Of a DNA stretch of 7,165 nucleotides, positions 6,030 to 7,165 are shown piece after piece. Positions within the stretch are counted from its first letter, which is position 1. Each line of letters begins with the position of its first letter. The position numbers and the translations under genes were made by a program. This DNA is from Rhizobium sp. Q54 (GTDB taxonomy: Bacteria > Pseudomonadota > Alphaproteobacteria > SMXS01): assembly GCA_945872035.1 (NCBI GenBank), contig CAMBYA010000118.1, positions 1-7,165 of the forward strand, written 5' to 3'. The notes beneath the pieces are model-generated. The model was not told the origin of the DNA. It worked only from the letters and a program-made list of their open reading frames with translations, and did not search any database.

Positions 6030-6692
6030 ATGCAGGGTGTGGCGGAGAAGGCTGACGCGAAGCAGCGGCTAATCGAGGCGGCACTGAAGGTATTCGGCGA
6101 ACACGGCTTCAGAGGTGCTTCGACCCGCGCCATCGCGGGTGAGGCTGGCGCCAACATTGCAGCCATACCGTACTATTTCGGCGGCAAGGAAGGCCTGTAT
6201 CTCGCGGTGGCCGGTTACATCGCCGACCAGATCACCGGTCGCTTGGGGCCCGGGCTGCTCGCCGCCGGGAAACTAGCCGACGATCCGGCGACCACGCCAG
6301 AGCAGCGCCGCCAGACCATGCTGGCGCTGGCCGACGGCTTCATTTCCATGTTGGTCGGCACCGAGGAGGCGGCGCTGTGGGCGCGTTTCATGGTGCGGGA
6401 GCAGTTCGATCCGACCGAGGCGTTCGACGTGCTTTACGACCGGGTCATGGGTCCGTCCTACCTCGTCATCGCCAGGCTGCTGGGGCCGCTGCTGGGTATG
6501 CCGCCAGACTCGGAAATCCTGAAGCTGCGCATCTTCTCGGTGATCGGGCAGGCGCTGGTGTTTCGCGTCGCCCGGACCGCGATCCTGCGCCGGCTGGAAT
6601 GGGACGCCTATACGCCCGAACGGCTCGACCAGATCCGCGCCGCCCTGCGCGCCAACATCATCGCCATCATGGATGCCGGGAGGCCCGAATGA
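6030..6692 (+). CDS. TetR family repressor, CecR-like (DUF1956 C-terminal domain)
   Basis: A 220-residue DNA-binding regulator. The N-terminal TetR domain is clear: AKQRLIEAALKVFGEHGF (10-27), then the helix-turn-helix TRAIAGEAGANIAAIPYYFG (32-51) and KEGLYLAV. The ligand domain carries FMVREQFDPTEAFD, which recalls the DUF1956 domain of E. coli CecR (YbiH). CecR controls the ybhG-ybhFSR efflux genes, and the next gene here is a YbhG-like adaptor, which supports the assignment. The likely role is repression of its own operon through the palindrome about 40 bp upstream, relieved by an unknown small molecule. ATG 6030 has GGAG six bases before it (6020-6023). Its stop overlaps the adaptor's start by 4 bp (ATGA), so repressor and target are one transcript. 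Confidence 0.93.
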   Translation: MQGVAEKADAKQRLIEAALKVFGEHGFRGASTRAIAGEAGANIAAIPYYFGGKEGLYLAVAGYIADQITGRLGPGLLAAGKLADDPATTPEQRRQTMLALADGFISMLVGTEEAALWARFMVREQFDPTEAFDVLYDRVMGPSYLVIARLLGPLLGMPPDSEILKLRIFSVIGQALVFRVARTAILRRLEWDAYTPERLDQIRAALRANIIAIMDAGRPE

Positions 6693-7165
6693 GGACGCTC
6701 GTTTCCATCGGTCTTCTGGCCGGTTTACTGGCCGCCTGCGGCGACGGCGGACCGGCGTCCTGGCAAGGTTATGTTGAGGGCGACCCGCTGCTCGTCGGCC
6801 CGAAAGCCTCGGGGCAACTCAGCAAGCTCGCGGTCGATTCGGGGACGCAGGTCGACCAGGGCGCGCTGCTGTTCATCCTCGACGCCGATACCGTGCTCGC
6901 CCGGCGCGATCAGGCGGCCGCGCGCCAGGCGCAGGCGCAGGCGCAGCTGGACGATCTGCTCAAGGGCAAGCGTCCCGAGGAGATCGCCGTGGTCGATGCC
7001 CAGATCCGCGAGGCCGAGGCGCGCCTTGCCGTCGCCCAGCGGGAATTCGACCGCATCGAGAAACTGGTCGCCGCCAAGGTCGCGTCGGTGAAGTCGTTCG
7101 ACAACGCCCGGGGTGACCGCGACGTTGCCGCCGCCGAACTGGAACGGCTGAGGCGCGAGCGCCGC
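6689..7165 (+). CDS. HlyD-family periplasmic adaptor, lipoprotein, YbhG-like (partial, N-terminal 159 residues)
   Basis: The frame runs open off the right edge. A signal sequence (RTLVSIGLLAGLLAA) ends in the lipobox LAAC with C17 as the lipidated residue, so the protein should be anchored to a membrane by lipid. Next comes the first half of a biotinyl-lipoyl-like domain (GQLSKLAVDSGTQVDQGALL, 42-61), then a long alanine/glutamine-rich coiled-coil hairpin from about residue 67. It includes LLKGKRPEEIAVVDAQIREA, which closely resembles the same part of E. coli YbhG. Such adaptors join an inner-membrane ABC transporter to an outer-membrane channel. GGGAGG five bases before ATG 6689 is a strong ribosome site. 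Genes for an ATPase and permeases of the YbhFSR type are expected downstream but are not in the window. D19 at +3 leaves the inner- or outer-membrane destination open. Confidence 0.9.
   Translation, partial: MRTLVSIGLLAGLLAACGDGGPASWQGYVEGDPLLVGPKASGQLSKLAVDSGTQVDQGALLFILDADTVLARRDQAAARQAQAQAQLDDLLKGKRPEEIAVVDAQIREAEARLAVAQREFDRIEKLVAAKVASVKSFDNARGDRDVAAAELERLRRERR

Noticed and set aside
6011..6055. Small upstream reading frame (14 codons) overlapping the tetR start
   Set aside because: AGG directly abuts its ATG, leaving no workable spacing for a ribosome site; probably chance.

Overview
The window is GC-rich chromosomal DNA, densely packed with short intergenic gaps. It most likely comes from an alphaproteobacterium. 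The pointers are a dispersed GTCATCCCCGCG-type palindrome, a perfect match to the alphaproteobacterial EcfG general-stress promoter (GGAAC-N16-CGTT), and the look of the protein families. The genus cannot be read from this sequence. I see no mobile element, CRISPR array, tRNA or rRNA.

Layout: (1) 1-655, minus strand: the first third of a YheS-like ABC-F ATPase, cut by the left edge. (2) 816-1361, plus: a thioredoxin-type glutathione peroxidase, followed by a 28-bp palindrome that probably also ends transcription. (3) 1424-2605, plus: an epoxide hydrolase of the microsomal/juvenile-hormone type with one catalytic tyrosine replaced. (4) 2627-3379 and 3376-4893, plus: the monofunctional peptidoglycan glycosyltransferase MtgA, overlapping by 4 bp a HerA/YjgR-type (DUF853) ATPase. 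(5) 5681 down to 4897, minus: a two-gene operon of a DUF883 (YqjD/ElaB-like) tail-anchored protein and a YqjE-like membrane protein. It converges on the ATPase gene with a 3-bp gap. (6) 5682-6029: a 348-bp divergent regulatory region with the EcfG-type promoter pointing left and a palindromic operator/promoter pointing right. (7) 6030-6692 and 6689-7165, plus: a CecR-like TetR repressor overlapping by 4 bp a YbhG-like HlyD-family adaptor lipoprotein, cut by the right edge. ABC-transporter genes are expected beyond the edge.

How the genes fit together: several have protective roles (peroxide reduction, epoxide hydrolysis, stress-type membrane proteins, a repressed efflux system), but only the overlapping pairs look like real operons. 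The most informative signals are regulatory: the EcfG promoter ahead of the DUF883 pair, the three-half-site operator ahead of tetR, and a strong Shine-Dalgarno sequence placed in front of an ATA codon in mtgA. No wholly new system is evident; these are specific, checkable oddities in otherwise recognisable genes.
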